Shown: piece after piece, positions 5,155 through 5,176 of the stretch
Layout: each line of letters begins with the position of its first letter
Numbering within the stretch: the stretch's first letter is position 1
Origin: Maricaulis sp.
Lineage (GTDB): Bacteria; Pseudomonadota; Alphaproteobacteria; Caulobacterales; Maricaulaceae
DNA: 5,176 bases
Assembly (NCBI GenBank): GCA_002694345.1
Contig: NZLV01000029.1
Span: 3,742-8,917, forward strand
Reading direction: 5' to 3'
Translations under genes and position numbers: made by a program
Notes under the pieces: model-generated
What the model was told of the DNA's origin: nothing
Seen by the model: only the letters and a program-made list of their open reading frames with translations
Database searches by the model: none

Positions 5155-5176
5155 GATTTTGCCGCAGGCTAGCGCG

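Noticed and set aside
1..5176. CRISPR array, tRNA/rRNA, IS element, att site or defence/toxin-antitoxin module
   Set aside because: No spaced direct repeats, terminal inverted repeats, transposase or integrase motifs, cloverleaf pattern or toxin/antitoxin-like gene pair were seen. The small membrane protein/VOC pair does not resemble a known toxin-antitoxin type.

Overview
The window is a GC-rich, densely packed chromosomal stretch. Strong GC bias at third codon positions, SD-type ribosome sites and the protein families present (RarD-type transporter, proteobacterial-type Asd, GlpQ-like phosphodiesterase, small cold-shock protein) suggest an alphaproteobacterium. I would guess the Caulobacterales/Maricaulales/Hyphomonadaceae area, but no marker gene here fixes this. 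There is no RNA gene, IS element, CRISPR array, integrase or phage gene, and base use is even throughout. It reads as ordinary core genome with a few small unknown genes.

Left part (1-2447, all minus strand). In transcription order these are asd (aspartate-semialdehyde dehydrogenase, lysine/threonine/methionine/diaminopimelate pathway), a rarD-type 10-TM transporter, and an epoxide-hydrolase-like alpha/beta hydrolase that runs off the left edge just after its nucleophile elbow. Gaps of about 95 bp separate the three. They could be read through as one transcript but do not form an obvious pathway.

Middle (2448-3552). A 164-bp divergent gap separates asd from two plus-strand genes: a 59-residue single-TM protein and, 36 bp later, a VOC (glyoxalase-fold) protein that keeps only one of the four usual metal-ligand positions by my alignment. 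Converging on the VOC gene, with 5 bp between stop codons, is a minus-strand gene for a 101-residue protein with two TM segments and a very arginine-rich N-terminus.

Right part (3553-5176). A 302-bp gene-free stretch precedes a 70-residue cold-shock protein on the plus strand. That gene ends in a textbook intrinsic terminator: a 12-bp perfect stem, a GCAA tetraloop and a T-tract. The terminator sits between the convergent csp gene and a minus-strand gene for a secreted GlpQ-type glycerophosphodiester phosphodiesterase.

I found no convincing new multi-gene system. The items most worth a second look are the small membrane protein paired with the ligand-poor VOC protein, and the leader region of the cold-shock gene.
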